From NCBI GenBank assembly GCA_028687335.1, contig JAQUAI010000009.1, positions 1 through 64,000 on the forward strand: a stretch of 64,000 nucleotides of DNA, read 5' to 3'. Origin of the DNA: Gallionella sp. GTDB lineage: Bacteria > Pseudomonadota > Gammaproteobacteria > Burkholderiales > Gallionellaceae. Shown here piece by piece: positions 62,985 through 64,000 of the stretch. Both the position numbers and the translations under genes were made by a program. The stretch's first letter is position 1. Each line of letters opens with the position of its first letter. Under the pieces are notes generated by a model. That model searched no databases, was not told the DNA's origin, and saw only the letters and a list, made by a program, of their open reading frames with translations.

Positions 62985-64000
62985 ATGAGCAGTAATGTAG
63001 ATGCAGTAATCATAGGTGCCGGAGCAGCCGGTTTGATGTGCGCACTGACCGCCGCTCAGCGCGGGCGAAAAATCGTATTGCTTGATCACAGCGCCAAGTT
63101 GGCGGAAAAAATTCGGATCTCCGGCGGTGGTCGTTGCAACTTCACCAATCTGGATGTCAAGCCGGAGCATTTTATTTCCTCCAACCCTGATTTTTGTCGC
63201 TCGGCACTGGCGCGCTACACGCCGCGCCACTTCACCGATATGCTTGACCTTCACGGGATCGCTTATCAGGAAAAAACACTGGGTCAACTGTTTTGCGACG
63301 AAGGCTCAGAAGCCATCATCACGCTGCTGCGTAATCAGTGCGAAGAAGCGGGTGTACGCCGCATGATGAATTGTGAGATTGAATCGGTTGCGTCTTGCAA
63401 AGGCGGCGAGGCGGGTTTCAACATCAAAACCGCGCGCGGAGCATACACGGCAAAATCGCTGGTAGTCGCTACGGGTGGGTTGTCTATTCCGAAAACGGGC
63501 GCAACCCCGTTTGGATACCACATCGCCGAGCAATTCGGTATTCCTATCAGCAAACTCAAGCCGGGGTTGGTGCCGCTCAGCGTCGTCCCAGACGATTGGA
63601 AACCCTATGCCGAACTGACCGGCGTATCGCTGGATGTCAGCGTCAGCGTGGGTAAACAAAGCTTCCGGGAAAATATGCTGGTTACCCATCGCGGATTAAG
63701 CGGCCCAGCGATCTTGCAAATTTCTTCCTACTGGCAGCATGGCCAAGTGTTACACATCAATTTGCTGCCAGAACTGGATATGGAAGCTGTCTTAACAGAA
63801 CATCACACCAACCAAAAACTGATGAGTAACTTCTTGACCCAGTGGATGCCGAAAAATTTTGCCGATGCATGGTGCGAACAAAACATCGACAACAAACCGA
63901 TCAAGCAATACAACGAAAAACAGCGCAAAGCTATCGCGGAAAAATTGCACGACTGGCAAGTTACCCCCAGTGGCACACTCGGTTATACCAAAGCCGAAGT
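62985..64000 (+). CDS. HI0933/YhiN-family FAD-dependent oxidoreductase (partial)
   Basis: 338 codons are visible; the gene runs off the right edge without a stop. FAD motif VIIGAGAAGLMCAL near the N-terminus, ISGGGRCNFTN, VVATGGLSIPKTGATPFGY and THRGLSGPAILQISSYW are typical of BaiN/YhiN flavoproteins. GGAG lies 10 nt before ATG 62985. Function in the family is poorly defined. Confidence 0.92.
   Translation, partial: MSSNVDAVIIGAGAAGLMCALTAAQRGRKIVLLDHSAKLAEKIRISGGGRCNFTNLDVKPEHFISSNPDFCRSALARYTPRHFTDMLDLHGIAYQEKTLGQLFCDEGSEAIITLLRNQCEEAGVRRMMNCEIESVASCKGGEAGFNIKTARGAYTAKSLVVATGGLSIPKTGATPFGYHIAEQFGIPISKLKPGLVPLSVVPDDWKPYAELTGVSLDVSVSVGKQSFRENMLVTHRGLSGPAILQISSYWQHGQVLHINLLPELDMEAVLTEHHTNQKLMSNFLTQWMPKNFADAWCEQNIDNKPIKQYNEKQRKAIAEKLHDWQVTPSGTLGYTKAE

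Overview
The window looks like a chromosomal segment of a betaproteobacterium. The inference rests on gene content and order: rpsF-priB-rpsR-rplI-dnaB, thrS-infC-rpmI-rplT-pheST-ihfA-merR, smpB/ratA-rnfH, trpS-scpA-scpB, and a soluble NAD-linked [NiFe]-hydrogenase of the Ralstonia HoxFUYH type. A Nitrosomonadales/Gallionellaceae-like lineage is my best guess, but nothing here fixes the genus. Most of the window is ordinary housekeeping DNA with short gaps and many 1-4 nt translational overlaps.

Layout. 0.1-7.9 kb: a periplasmic 19-residue-repeat protein divergent from an OmpR/EnvZ pair, a YoaA/DinG helicase, rmuC and an OmpA porin. 7.9-20.4 kb: a hydrogenase locus, with nadE-hoxW forward, hupE-hypABFCDE reverse, and hoxFUYH plus a tiny membrane protein forward. 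hoxH carries an in-frame TAG, so as read the hydrogenase large subunit is interrupted. 20.5-23.3 kb: ygfZ with a CbiM-like permease (reverse), then a DUF4160/DUF2442 pair and a small secreted protein. 23.5-28.9 kb: two membrane-anchored solute-binding proteins, msrA, and smpB with a triplicated 148-bp tail. 28.9-35.2 kb: ratA, rnfH, PHP phosphatase, yciO, M50 protease, trpS, scpAB and an RNA methyltransferase. 35.2-45.8 kb: ribosomal-protein, replication and aminoacyl-tRNA synthetase operons with tRNA-Val and a MerR regulator. 45.8-54.5 kb: tRNA-Pro, glnD, map, a His-rich glycine-zipper protein, and a complete TolC-MacA-MacB-type efflux operon. 54.7-59.3 kb: tRNA-Ser followed by a lone 1,236-residue protein with a C-terminal PD-(D/E)XK nuclease motif. 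This is the clearest accessory region and the best candidate for an undescribed (possibly defence) function. 59.3-64 kb: gloB, a methyltransferase, rnhA, dnaQ, an alpha/beta hydrolase and the start of an HI0933-type flavoprotein that runs off the window.

Functional links. HoxF/U (diaphorase) and HoxY/H (hydrogenase) would couple H2 oxidation to NAD+ reduction. HypA-F build the NiFe(CN)2CO centre, HoxW trims HoxH, and HupE and perhaps the CbiM-like protein supply nickel. nadE shares a transcript with hoxW. The HypF here is a short form containing only the Kae1-like part, and its N-terminus appears to be encoded by a piece of a dispersed GC-rich palindromic repeat. Fuller copies of that repeat lie at 15.5 and 62.9 kb.
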